From Rhodospirillales bacterium (GTDB lineage: Bacteria; Pseudomonadota; Alphaproteobacteria; Acetobacterales; Acetobacteraceae), in assembly GCA_025362815.1 (NCBI GenBank), contig JANYFG010000035.1, positions 1 through 36,419 of the forward strand: 36,419 nt of DNA, written 5' to 3'. Each line of letters begins with the position of its first letter. The stretch's first letter is position 1. The translations under genes were made by a program, and so were the position numbers. Below are positions 16,089-24,793 of the stretch, in pieces. The notes beneath the pieces were generated by a model that ran no database searches, had not been told where the DNA came from, and saw only the letters and a list, made by a program, of their open reading frames with translations.

Positions 16089-17963
16089 ATGAAAAAACTG
16101 TTCGTCTCCGCCCTCGGCATGATCGGTGCGGCCCTCCTTTTCGTTGGCGTCAACATGATCGCCGACCGCACGCTCGCGGGCCGCCACGCCGACCTCACCG
16201 CCCAACAGCTCTACACGCTGGCGCCGGGCACGAAATCGGTGCTGGCGGGCCTCAGCGAGCCCATCACGCTGCGTCTTTATTATTCGGCCCGCCTGGGTGC
16301 CGCCATCCCGCAATACGGCGCCCATGCCGACCGCGTTCGCGACATGCTGCGCCAATTCGTCGAACTGTCCGGCGGCAGGATCCACCTGGACATCATTGAC
16401 CCCGAGCCTTTCAGCGACGCGGAGGACCGCGCCACCGGCTACGGCCTGCAAGGCGTGCCGCTGGAGCAAGGCAGCGAGCGCGTGTTCTTCGGCCTGCAAG
16501 GCAACAATCTGCTGGACGACGAACGCACCATCCCGTTCTTCCAGCCGGAACGCGAACGCTTCCTGGAATACGATCTCACCCGCCTCGTCTATGAACTCTC
16601 GAGCCCCACCCGCCCGGTTGTCGGCATCCTCACGCCGCTCAAGATGGATGGTGACCCGCAACAGATGATGATGCGCGCGCCGGGCAATCCCAGCGCCGGC
16701 GCGCCCTGGACGGCAATGCTCAACCTGCGCACCAGCTTCGCCGTTCGCCCCGTCGCCGCCGATGCCGCGACCATCGATCCCGACATCCAGGTTCTGCTGG
16801 TGGTGCATCCGCAGAACCTGCCCGCCGCCACGCTTTACGCCATCGATCAATTCGTCATGCGCGGCGGCCGGCTGATGGCCATGGTCGGCCCTACCAACGA
16901 AGCCTTGGGCGCCGATCCGCAAACCGGCGCCCCGCCCGCGGTCCAGGCCAGCGATCTCGACAGGCTCTTCAAGGCCTGGGGCATCGTCTACGATCCCGAC
17001 CAGGTGGTGGGCGACCTCACCGGCGCGTGGAAGGTGCGCGCGGGGGCGGGGTCGCGGGCGCAGGCGGTGGACTACGTCGCCTATTTCAGCGTGCGCGACG
17101 GCATCAATCACGACGACCCCGCCACCGCCGACCTGTCGGAAATCACCCTCGCGGCACCGGGTTTCCTGGCCAAGGCGCCCGCGTCGGACATCGTGTTCAC
17201 CCCCTTGCTCACCAGTTCTGACCATTCCGCGCTGATCCCTGCCAGCGCCATCCGCACCAACCCAGACCCCGCGGCGCTGCTCGCCGGCTTCAGGCCGGAT
17301 GGCCAACGCCGCGTGCTCGCCGCCCGCATCGGGGGCCGCCTGCAGTCGGCCTTCGACAAGGCGCCGGAGGGTGCCACGACGCCCTTCCTCGCACGGTCCG
17401 AAAAGCCCGCGAACCTCGTGGTCATCGCCGACACCGACATGCTGTCCGACCGGTTCTGGACCCGCACCCAGGATTTCTTCGGCACCCCCACCGCCACGCC
17501 GTTCGCCGACAACGGCACCTTCGTCACCAATCTCGTGGGCACCCTGGCTGGCGGCGACGCGCTGATCGGCCTGCGCAGCCGCGGCGGCGTCTCCCGCCCG
17601 TTCGCGCGTGTGGAGGCGATGCAGCGCGACGCCGAAGCCCGTTACCGCCAGACCGAAACGGCGCTCTCGACACATCTGGACGACACGACCAAGGAGCTCG
17701 ACCAATTTCGCACCGGGCGCGACGGCACCACCAATGCCGCGCTGAACGAGGCCCAACGCGAAGCCATCGATGGCCTGAAGCGCGATATCGTGGAAACACG
17801 CGGCAAGCTGCGGTCGGTGCAGCTCGAACTGCGCCGCGATATCGCCACGCTCCAAACCCGTTTGCGTCTGTTCGACATCGCCCTGGTCCCCGGCCTCATG
17901 CTGGTGCTCGCCATCGTGATGGGCGTTCTCCGACGCGCGCGACGCAGTCGGAGGCCCGCATGA
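16089..17963 (+). CDS. GldG family ABC-transporter-associated protein
   Basis: This protein of about 624 residues has an N-terminal membrane anchor (about residues 4-25) and a long extracytoplasmic region resembling the GldG/ABC_transp_aux domain, with recognisable VVHPQNLP and IDQFVMRGGRLM. A coiled-coil stretch (about 550-590, EAQREAIDGLKRDI) precedes a C-terminal membrane helix and a basic tail. I prefer the ATG at 16089, although a TTG at 16080 is in frame and overlaps the permease stop. It sits between the permease and DUF4340 genes, overlapping the latter by four bases. It is probably the periplasmic structural part of the exporter; its exact job is unknown. Confidence 0.88.
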   Translation: MKKLFVSALGMIGAALLFVGVNMIADRTLAGRHADLTAQQLYTLAPGTKSVLAGLSEPITLRLYYSARLGAAIPQYGAHADRVRDMLRQFVELSGGRIHLDIIDPEPFSDAEDRATGYGLQGVPLEQGSERVFFGLQGNNLLDDERTIPFFQPERERFLEYDLTRLVYELSSPTRPVVGILTPLKMDGDPQQMMMRAPGNPSAGAPWTAMLNLRTSFAVRPVAADAATIDPDIQVLLVVHPQNLPAATLYAIDQFVMRGGRLMAMVGPTNEALGADPQTGAPPAVQASDLDRLFKAWGIVYDPDQVVGDLTGAWKVRAGAGSRAQAVDYVAYFSVRDGINHDDPATADLSEITLAAPGFLAKAPASDIVFTPLLTSSDHSALIPASAIRTNPDPAALLAGFRPDGQRRVLAARIGGRLQSAFDKAPEGATTPFLARSEKPANLVVIADTDMLSDRFWTRTQDFFGTPTATPFADNGTFVTNLVGTLAGGDALIGLRSRGGVSRPFARVEAMQRDAEARYRQTETALSTHLDDTTKELDQFRTGRDGTTNAALNEAQREAIDGLKRDIVETRGKLRSVQLELRRDIATLQTRLRLFDIALVPGLMLVLAIVMGVLRRARRSRRPA

Positions 17964-18940
17964 AACCCGCAACCGCCCTGGCCCTGCTGCTGCTGGGCAC
18001 CGCATCGGTGGCAGCAGGTCTGCAGCTTCGCCTGCACACTGAAACCCCGCCACAAGGCGCCGGCCAGTTGATGTTCCCCGCTATCGCAGGCGTGCTGCCA
18101 AGCGCGCAGCGCATCGTCGTTCTCGGCTCGGGCAAAACGAGCACCCTCGTGAAACAGGATGGGCGCTGGACGCTGGCCGAGCGTGGCGCCTATCCCGTGC
18201 AGCCGCAAAAGATGCGTGCGCTGCTGGCAGGCCTCACAGAACTCCGCCTTCTCGAGCCACGCACCACCAATCCCAGCCTGTTCGCCCGCCTCGGCGTCGA
18301 TGCGCCAGACGCCGCCCATTCCACATCCGTCGCGCTGAAGGTCGCAACCGACGACGGCACGGTGTTGGCCGACCTGCTGCTGGGCCATCGCAGCCAACGC
18401 AGCCAGGGCGGCCTGCCGGAGACGGTCTATGTGCGGCGTCCTGACCAGTCCCGCGCCTGGCTCGCCGAAGGGCGCATCCCTGCCGATGCCGACGCGCAAT
18501 CCTGGCTGATCCGCGAGGTGATCGACATCCCGGCCGATCGCATGCAGCACGTCGTGGTCACCCACGGCGCCGACACGCTCACGTTCGAACGCAAAGGCGA
18601 CGGCATGCAGATGGTCAATCCCCCTGCCGGCAAGCCAGACGAGTACCGGATCGGCGAGATCGGCAAGGCGCTCGAAGCTGTCACGCTGGCCGATGTCCGG
18701 GCGGGCGCCCTGCCGGGCGTCGCAATCGGCCAAACCGTCTTCACCGCCACCGATGGGCTGGTGATCGCGGTGGCCCTGGCCCGCGATGACAAGCAGCTTT
18801 GGGCCAGCTTCAAGGCAAGCGGCACCGGCGCCGAGGCCTTCCAGGGCCTTCAGGGCTGGGCCTTCCAACTCCCCGAATGGCGTCAGACCGCGCTCGCCCC
18901 CGTTGCGGCCGACCTGATCGGCACCGAGCCCGCGAAGTGA
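17960..18940 (+). CDS. DUF4340 domain-containing protein
   Basis: This 326-residue protein has an N-terminal hydrophobic segment (about residues 5-22) that anchors it or serves as a signal peptide, followed by a periplasmic DUF4340-type region. Recognisable features are KQDGRWTLAERGAYPV, a LLLGHRSQ turn and a repeated beta-rich second half. DUF4340 proteins regularly follow GldG-like genes in ABC export operons, and that is the case here. A very good ribosome site, GGAGG at 17950-17954, lies 5 bases before the ATG, and the start overlaps the previous stop (ATGA). The role is presumed to be an accessory of the exporter; no enzymatic motif is visible. Confidence 0.85.
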   Translation: MKPATALALLLLGTASVAAGLQLRLHTETPPQGAGQLMFPAIAGVLPSAQRIVVLGSGKTSTLVKQDGRWTLAERGAYPVQPQKMRALLAGLTELRLLEPRTTNPSLFARLGVDAPDAAHSTSVALKVATDDGTVLADLLLGHRSQRSQGGLPETVYVRRPDQSRAWLAEGRIPADADAQSWLIREVIDIPADRMQHVVVTHGADTLTFERKGDGMQMVNPPAGKPDEYRIGEIGKALEAVTLADVRAGALPGVAIGQTVFTATDGLVIAVALARDDKQLWASFKASGTGAEAFQGLQGWAFQLPEWRQTALAPVAADLIGTEPAK

Positions 18941-19392
18941 GCCGTGAGTATCCAGAACGCCCCATCGTGGGCATCGGCGTGGCCGTGCTCCGGCCAGACG
19001 CGGTTCTGCTCGTCCGTCGCGGCAATCCGCCGAACAAGGGCGCCTGGAGCCTGCCGGGCGGCGCGCAGGAACTGGGCGAGACCTGCGAACAGGCGGCACG
19101 ACGCGAGTTGCGCGAAGAATGCGGCCTCGTCGTCGGCGACCTGCATTTCGCCGCGGTGGTGGACATCATCACCCCAGGACTCGCGGGCCGGCCACGCTAC
19201 CACTACACCGTCATCGACTACGCCGCCGCCTGGCAGGGCGACGCGGCACAGGCGGGTTCAGACATCACCGAACTCGCCTGGGTCGGGTTTGGCGACTTCG
19301 ACCAATACGACCTATGGAGCGAAGCCCGACGCGTGATCGGCATCGCGCGCCAGACACTGCACTTTCCACCGGCGGAGGCAATTCCGGCATGA
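18937..19392 (+). CDS. NUDIX hydrolase
   Basis: This protein of about 151 residues carries a complete Nudix box. G-x5-E-x7-REL-x-EE-x-GL is read in GGAQELGE, RELREECGL and the residues between, so the metal-binding and catalytic glutamates are present. Family members cleave nucleoside diphosphates linked to another group. The LPGGAQELGE form and the length suggest an ADP-ribose- or NADH-type substrate, but this cannot be fixed. I choose the GTG at 18937 because it overlaps the DUF4340 stop in GTGA and the conserved domain (IVGIGVAVL) begins a few residues later. The 3' end overlaps the next start by four bases. Its presence in an exporter operon may be a cotranscription convenience. Confidence 0.9.
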   Translation: MSREYPERPIVGIGVAVLRPDAVLLVRRGNPPNKGAWSLPGGAQELGETCEQAARRELREECGLVVGDLHFAAVVDIITPGLAGRPRYHYTVIDYAAAWQGDAAQAGSDITELAWVGFGDFDQYDLWSEARRVIGIARQTLHFPPAEAIPA

Positions 19393-20012
19393 CCGACAGC
19401 AACACGCATTTCTACGAGACCGCCCAGGGCCACGGCCTCGCGCACGACCCTTTCAACGCCATCATCGGCCCCCGGCCCATCGGCTGGATATCGACGCGCG
19501 GTGCCGACGGATCGGTGAACCTCGCCCCCTACAGCTTCTTCAACGGCTTCAACTACACGCCACCGATCATCGGGTTTTCCAGCACCAGCCCAAAGGACAC
19601 GCTGCGCAACGCGCAGGAAACAAGGGAATTCGTGTGGAACATGGCCACGAAAGACCTCGCGTCCGCCATGAACGAAACCTGCGCCGCCGTGCCCTACGGC
19701 ACCGATGAATTCGCCCTCGCCGGGCTCACCTCCGCCCCCTCCCGGCTTGTGCAGGTGCCCCGCGTGGCCGAGGCGGGCGTGAGTTTCGAGTGCCGGGTGA
19801 CACAGATCGTGCCGCTGCTCGATCACACCGGCGCGCCCACGCCCGCCACCGTCGTGTTCGGCCAGGTCGTGGCCGTTCATATCGCGCGACATCTGCTCAA
19901 AGACGGTGTGTTCGACACCTTCGGCGCCGGCATCATCCTGCGCGCCGGCGGACCATCGGCATACGCTGAAATCCGGCCGGACAGCCGGTTCGATATGCGG
20001 CGCCCCGCTTGA
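19389..20012 (+). CDS. Flavin reductase-like FMN-binding protein
   Basis: This 207-residue protein has the split-barrel fold of the flavin reductase family. The family core is seen in GPRPIGWIST, VNLAPYSFFNGFNYTPPIIGFSS and KDTLRNAQETREFVWN. The family binds FMN, and some members reduce flavin with NAD(P)H for a partner oxygenase, while others have unknown substrates. There is no oxygenase gene beside it. It overlaps the NUDIX gene by four bases (ATGA), is the last of the six-gene chain and ends 91 bases before cydD. The family is secure and the specific reaction unknown. Confidence 0.88.
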   Translation: MTDSNTHFYETAQGHGLAHDPFNAIIGPRPIGWISTRGADGSVNLAPYSFFNGFNYTPPIIGFSSTSPKDTLRNAQETREFVWNMATKDLASAMNETCAAVPYGTDEFALAGLTSAPSRLVQVPRVAEAGVSFECRVTQIVPLLDHTGAPTPATVVFGQVVAVHIARHLLKDGVFDTFGAGIILRAGGPSAYAEIRPDSRFDMRRPA

Positions 20013-20103
20013 TCGCCCCACGGGATGGCGTCTTGGGATCACGCGCACACGAAGCCGCCCGGTGGCAGTGGTAAACACGGGCGCATCGGCTAAACTGCCC
20101 ACA

Positions 20104-21816
20104 ATGACGTCCGCCCCCTCAAGCGCCGCCGACAAGCGTGGCCAGATATGGCTCGCCGAACAATCCGTGGCCGGTCGGCGGGCCGCGCGGCGCCTGATCG
20201 CCATGGGCGTGGGAAACACCATCCTGGCCGCTTCCCAGGCCGGCTGCATGGCGGTGCTGCTGGCGGGGATCTTGCGGGACGAGACGCAAACCGTCTCGCC
20301 ACTCTTCCCGGCGCTGGGGTTCGCGGCCTTTGCACTCGCCCGCGCCGCGGCCGGGATGGCCACCGAGGGCCTCACCTTCCGCATCGGTGCCACAGTTCGC
20401 CGGCGCCTGCGCTCAGACGCATTGGGCCGGCTTCTGGCGCACGGCCCCGCGCTGCTGCGCGAACGCCATTCGGTGGCGATGTCCGCCATCGTTGTTGATC
20501 GCATCGAATCGCTTGATGGATATTTCGCCCGTTGGATACCGGCGGCCGCCGTGGCGGTTCTGTCGCCACTGTTGATGACGCTGGTCGTCCTGGCGTTGGA
20601 CCCGCTCGCCGCCCTCGTGCTCGCGGCATGCGGCGCTTTGGTGCCCGTGGCGATGGCGCTCTCTGGGATCGGTGCGGGGCGCGCGGCGTCACGCCAGTTC
20701 ACGGCGATGTCGCGGCTGCAGACCCGCTTTCTCGATCGCATGCGCGGGATCGCCACCATCGTGATGTATGGACGGATCGAAGACGAAACCCGCGCGCTTG
20801 GGATGGCTGCGAACGAGTTGCGGATGCGCACCATGCGCGTGCTGCGTGTGGCCTTTCTGTCATCCGGCGCGCTAGATCTCGCAGCCGCCGCTGCCCTGGT
20901 GATCCTGGCCATCCGGGCCGGCACGCAATATGCGGCCGGCGGTTTGTCAACGCCGGTCAGCACGCTGTTCGTCCTGCTTCTGGTGCCGGAGTTCTTCGCC
21001 CCGCTGCGCAACTTCAGCGCCGCCTACCAGGACCGTTTCCAGGCACGCGACGCCGCCCGCGATCTCGCCAATCTGCCGGAGCAACCAGTCCCCCTGCCGC
21101 TGCTCACCGTGCGCCACGTGCAAGCGCAGGGTTTGACGGTGGTATTCGACCATGTCGGCCTCACCTGGGATGCCACGCGCGGGCCGGTTCTGTCTGATAT
21201 CAGCTTTCGCGTCGCGCCCGGAGAAACCCTCGTGGTGGCTGGCCCGTCCGGTGCCGGGAAATCGAGCCTCATCGAAATCCTGCTCGGATTCGTAAGGCCA
21301 ACCGAAGGCCGCGTCACGCTGAACGGCGCAGACATTGCGGATCTCGTGCCGCAGGCGCTGTCCCGCCTGACCGCCTGGATCGGGCAGCGCCCGGTGCTGT
21401 TCGCCGGCACGTTGCGCGAGAACATTCGTTTCGCGCGGCCTGAGGCCACCGATGCCGAAGTGGCGGAAGCAGCGCAGTTTGCCCGCGTGACCAGCTTCGC
21501 CGCCGGTCTGCCGCAGGGCCTCGACACGCGATTGGGCGAAGCCGGCTATGGTCTGTCCGGCGGGCAGGCCCAACGCGTGGCGATCGCCCGCGCAGTGTTG
21601 AAAAACGCTCCCTTGCTGCTGCTCGATGAACCCACCGCGCATCTCGATCCCGCCACGGAGAACGAGGTGCTCGACTCGCTGCGACGGCTCACGCTCGGGC
21701 GCACCGTGATCCTCGTCAGTCATTCCACCGCGGCTCATGCCTGGAACGCTTCCTGGGGTGGACGCCGGATCGATCTGCGAGATGGCCAGATCGTACGGGC
21801 GCGCGGCGAAGCATGA
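20104..21816 (+). CDS. cydD: Thiol reductant ABC exporter subunit CydD
   Basis: This 570-residue fused membrane and ATPase half-transporter has an N-terminal six-helix ABC exporter domain (about 25-320). A nucleotide-binding domain follows with Walker A GPSGAGKSS, signature LSGGQAQRVAIARA and Walker B LLLLDEPTAHLD. The N-terminal membrane domain fits CydD, including RHSVAMSAIVVDRIESLDGYFARW. With CydC it exports cysteine and glutathione to the periplasm, needed to assemble cytochrome bd and c-type haem. I take the ATG at 20104; the frame is open upstream inside the flavin reductase gene. The stop overlaps cydC by four bases. cydAB are not in the window. Confidence 0.94.
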   Translation: MTSAPSSAADKRGQIWLAEQSVAGRRAARRLIAMGVGNTILAASQAGCMAVLLAGILRDETQTVSPLFPALGFAAFALARAAAGMATEGLTFRIGATVRRRLRSDALGRLLAHGPALLRERHSVAMSAIVVDRIESLDGYFARWIPAAAVAVLSPLLMTLVVLALDPLAALVLAACGALVPVAMALSGIGAGRAASRQFTAMSRLQTRFLDRMRGIATIVMYGRIEDETRALGMAANELRMRTMRVLRVAFLSSGALDLAAAAALVILAIRAGTQYAAGGLSTPVSTLFVLLLVPEFFAPLRNFSAAYQDRFQARDAARDLANLPEQPVPLPLLTVRHVQAQGLTVVFDHVGLTWDATRGPVLSDISFRVAPGETLVVAGPSGAGKSSLIEILLGFVRPTEGRVTLNGADIADLVPQALSRLTAWIGQRPVLFAGTLRENIRFARPEATDAEVAEAAQFARVTSFAAGLPQGLDTRLGEAGYGLSGGQAQRVAIARAVLKNAPLLLLDEPTAHLDPATENEVLDSLRRLTLGRTVILVSHSTAAHAWNASWGGRRIDLRDGQIVRARGEA

Positions 21817-23432
21817 GGCCGCTTCTGCGAATTATGGCGCTGTCCTCCCGCCAGGCCCCCTGGCTGGCGCTGGGCCTTGTCGTGACATTGCTTGGCACCC
21901 TCGCAGGGCTCGCGCTCGCGGGGGCAGCCGGCGCCGTGTTCACCGACGCGTCGTTGCTGGCCATCCCGCTGCTGCTGCGTCTCCTGGGTCCGGCCCGCGT
22001 GGTGCTCCGTTATTTCGAGCGCCTCACAACGCATAACGCCCTGTTTCGGGCGCTTGCGGATCTTCGCATCTGGTTTTTCCACAGTCTGGCCCAGCGTATG
22101 GCCGGCGGCCTCGGCATGCAGCGCAGCGGCGACGTTCTGGCCCGCCTCGTCGGCGATGTCGAAGCGCAGGACGTGCTCTATATGCGCGTGCTGCTGCCCC
22201 TGGTGGGCGCGCTGGTCATCCTTCCGATCCTGCTCATTGTCCTGTGCCGCTTCGATGTTTGGCTCGCCGTCATCGTCACCGCCTTGTTTGTAACGGCCGC
22301 CTTCGTCCTTCCGGGGATCGCTGCGCATCAGGCCCGGGCCCATGGCGCCGTACTGTCGCGATCGATGGCGGATCTGCGCGTGGCCGTGCTCGACAGTGTC
22401 GCGGGGCTTCGCGAGGTGCGGGCGTTTGCCGCCGAAGGACGCATGCTGGCGAATGTCCAGGCGCAGGAGGCCGGTTTGCTGGCCGCCCAGCGCCACGCGA
22501 TGCGCATGATCGCACGCGCCGGGTCCGCCGCATTCCTGTGCGGACAGGCCGCCATTCTCGCCACCCTTGTCATCGGTCGCGCGCACGGGGTTGCGGCCAT
22601 TGTCATGGTGTTCACGGTCCTGGCCGGTTTCGAAGCGATCGCCCTGCTGCCCCGCGCGGGTGCCCAGGCGGGCCTTGCCACTGCGGCGGCAACCCGCGTT
22701 CTGGACGTGGCGGATGGCCCCGTCCCATCGCCGGACCCAAAAATCATCGCGGCCATGCCGTCGGGCCACGACCTTCGCCTCGAAATGGTGAGTTTCACCT
22801 GGGAAACCGGTCGTCCCGATGTGTTCAACAGCCTGTCTCTGGACATTCCGGCGGGCCATCGCGTGGCGCTGTTGGGTCCTTCCGGGATCGGAAAATCCAG
22901 CCTCGCCGCATTGATTCTGCGTCTGGCGATCCCGCAGAGTGGCCGAATTCTGCTGGGCGGTATCGACATCGCCACCGTGGCGGCCGCCGATCTGCGCGCC
23001 CGCATCGGATGGCTCAGCCAATCCACCCACCTGTTCGACGACACCATTCGCGCCAATCTTCTGCTGGCAAAACCCGATGCCACCGACGGCCAGCTTTGGG
23101 CCGCGCTCGAACAAGCCCGAATCGCAGAGGCTGTACGCGCGCTTACGGGCGGGCTTGACTTCTATCTCGGTGAAGGTGGCCATCAATTCTCCGGTGGGCA
23201 GGGACGCCGGCTGGCACTGGCCCGCGCCCTGCTTTCGCCCGCCCGCATCCTGATCCTGGATGAACCCTGCGCTGGCCTGGATGCCGAGACGGAACGGGCT
23301 TTTCTGACCACGTTGAACGACGTGGCCGACACCCGCAGCATTATTCTGATCGCTCACCGCCTGACGGGCGTGGAACGGCTGGATCGGATTTTCCGCCTCT
23401 CGCACGGACGCGCCGTTGCCGCTGCCGCGTAA
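21813..23432 (+). CDS. cydC: Thiol reductant ABC exporter subunit CydC
   Basis: This 539-residue partner of CydD has a membrane domain with the CydC-like RYFERLTTHNALFRALADLR stretch and several helices to about residue 300. Its nucleotide-binding domain carries Walker A GPSGIGKSS, signature FSGGQGRRLALARA and Walker B LILDEPCAGLD. The start overlaps the cydD stop (ATGA), so the two subunits are coupled. The gene ends 23 bases from the convergent ATP-grasp gene, and no clear terminator lies between. CydC is usually listed next to CydD and often followed by cydAB, which is not the case here. Confidence 0.94.
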   Translation: MRPLLRIMALSSRQAPWLALGLVVTLLGTLAGLALAGAAGAVFTDASLLAIPLLLRLLGPARVVLRYFERLTTHNALFRALADLRIWFFHSLAQRMAGGLGMQRSGDVLARLVGDVEAQDVLYMRVLLPLVGALVILPILLIVLCRFDVWLAVIVTALFVTAAFVLPGIAAHQARAHGAVLSRSMADLRVAVLDSVAGLREVRAFAAEGRMLANVQAQEAGLLAAQRHAMRMIARAGSAAFLCGQAAILATLVIGRAHGVAAIVMVFTVLAGFEAIALLPRAGAQAGLATAAATRVLDVADGPVPSPDPKIIAAMPSGHDLRLEMVSFTWETGRPDVFNSLSLDIPAGHRVALLGPSGIGKSSLAALILRLAIPQSGRILLGGIDIATVAAADLRARIGWLSQSTHLFDDTIRANLLLAKPDATDGQLWAALEQARIAEAVRALTGGLDFYLGEGGHQFSGGQGRRLALARALLSPARILILDEPCAGLDAETERAFLTTLNDVADTRSIILIAHRLTGVERLDRIFRLSHGRAVAAAA

Positions 23433-23455
23433 GCGGGCCCCACGGGGATAGGTCA

Positions 23456-24718
23456 TCACGCCATCACATACCCGGCCGCCTGATGCAGCATGTCTTCAAA
23501 AGCGTCGAAAATCCGCTGCATCGGAAGCTGTTTATAAGCAAAGAGGTCTTCCGGATCGAGCTTATGGATGATCGCCGCCATCTCCACCTCGAACAGCAGC
23601 AGCGTGCCATCCGGCGCCTCCGCACAGTCGAGAATGACATAATCGAGGCCGAGGCGCTCCTGAATGATGGCAATGGCGGACCCCTGACGCCTTGCAAAGC
23701 CATTCTCAAATTCAGCCAAGGCGCGGGCCTCATCGGCGCGCTTGACCGCGCTCTCGCTCATGCCGGCATTGAGATAGTGGATCATCCAATGATCCGACAC
23801 CGCCATGTGGCACAGAAACGCCTGCCCCTGAATCAACGCCAGCCGATACTTGCGGTAGCTGCCGTCCTCACTGCGGTAATCGACGAAGCGGGACAGATAC
23901 AAATGTTTCGCCACGGTGTTGTCCATATAAGCCCTCAACGCATCCGGCGACTCAACGCGCTCGAGCGATTTCCCGGCGTGGGACCCGACAGGGCGTATCA
24001 GCAACGGCCAGCAAGCGTCCGGCACGAGGGACGACACCGGAAAAGCACATGCCAGAAAGTCGAACACCGCGGAGCGCGCGTGCGAGACCGTGGCGGGTGA
24101 GGTGATGCCATCCGTATCGGCGAAAAGTCGCGCGATTCCGTCTCGGGTCAGGGTGCCGATCTGTCCGCCAGCCACCCGGCCAGGGTCGTTCAACACGGGC
24201 CGTGGCCAACGCGCGAGAAGCGGGATCAGCCGCTCCAGCGCCGCCGGATCCGAGTCACTGATGGCGCAAATCGCCACATCGTGATTAGGCATGACGGGAG
24301 GCAACTCCATGCCCGGCAGGACATAGACGAGATCGAGCCGCACGTTCAGATGCTGCGTTATGAACTCGAGCGGCATATTCATCTGCAGATCGCCCGGTGC
24401 CACGAAAGCCAGCAGCCGCAACGGCCGGGCCCTGCCCTGGGCCGCTGGGCCATCTGCCACGCGGAACATCCGGCACTGGCGCAAAAGATCGTCCTGCAAA
24501 GCCACACCCAAGGCATTGCGCGCCGACAGCAGCGACAAAACGGCGGTATCGAACGCTGCGGCAAACATCTCGTCAGCGGTTGCGAACGGACCGGATAGCG
24601 CCGTGAGCAGTTTCTCGACCGGCACGCCCCGCGACGCGGCGGTGGCCAGTGAGGCGGCCCCCTGCACGACAGGGAGCGGCAACGTATCGCAAAGCGTTGG
24701 GACGATTTCGGGAACCAC
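23456..24718 (-). CDS. RimK-like ATP-grasp domain protein
   Basis: This protein of about 420 residues has a helical N-terminal part (to about 85), a Rossmann-like middle section (LRLLAFVAPGD onward) and a C-terminal ATP-grasp domain. Visible features are LLIRPVGSHAGKS (nucleotide loop), LYLSRFVDYRSEDGSYRKYR, and the metal-binding strand LLLFEVEM before HKLDPED. Such enzymes join a carboxylate to an amine using ATP. The last motif lacks the Asn usual in E-x-N. An AAGGTGG site at 24724-24730 precedes the GTG at 24718 by 5 bases, so I prefer that start over the GTG at 24727. It lies 75 bases downstream of the transglutaminase gene on the same strand. Substrate and product are unknown. Confidence 0.75.
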   Translation of the reverse strand: MVPEIVPTLCDTLPLPVVQGAASLATAASRGVPVEKLLTALSGPFATADEMFAAAFDTAVLSLLSARNALGVALQDDLLRQCRMFRVADGPAAQGRARPLRLLAFVAPGDLQMNMPLEFITQHLNVRLDLVYVLPGMELPPVMPNHDVAICAISDSDPAALERLIPLLARWPRPVLNDPGRVAGGQIGTLTRDGIARLFADTDGITSPATVSHARSAVFDFLACAFPVSSLVPDACWPLLIRPVGSHAGKSLERVESPDALRAYMDNTVAKHLYLSRFVDYRSEDGSYRKYRLALIQGQAFLCHMAVSDHWMIHYLNAGMSESAVKRADEARALAEFENGFARRQGSAIAIIQERLGLDYVILDCAEAPDGTLLLFEVEMAAIIHKLDPEDLFAYKQLPMQRIFDAFEDMLHQAAGYVMA

Positions 24719-24723
24719 GGCAA

Positions 24724-24730
24724 CCACCTT
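24724..24730 (-). promoter_or_regulatory. Ribosome-binding site deciding the ATP-grasp start
   Basis: AAGGTGG on the minus strand matches six of seven bases of AAGGAGG and lies 5 bases before the GTG at 24718. The alternative GTG at 24727 lies inside this site. A GCAGAC/GTCTGC hairpin (24735-24740 and 24750-24755) sits just upstream. Confidence 0.5.
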
Positions 24731-24793
24731 TGGTGCAGACCTGGTGGCAGTCTGCGGCCAAAGAATGAGGAAATGGTTAATCCGAGGCGCGTA

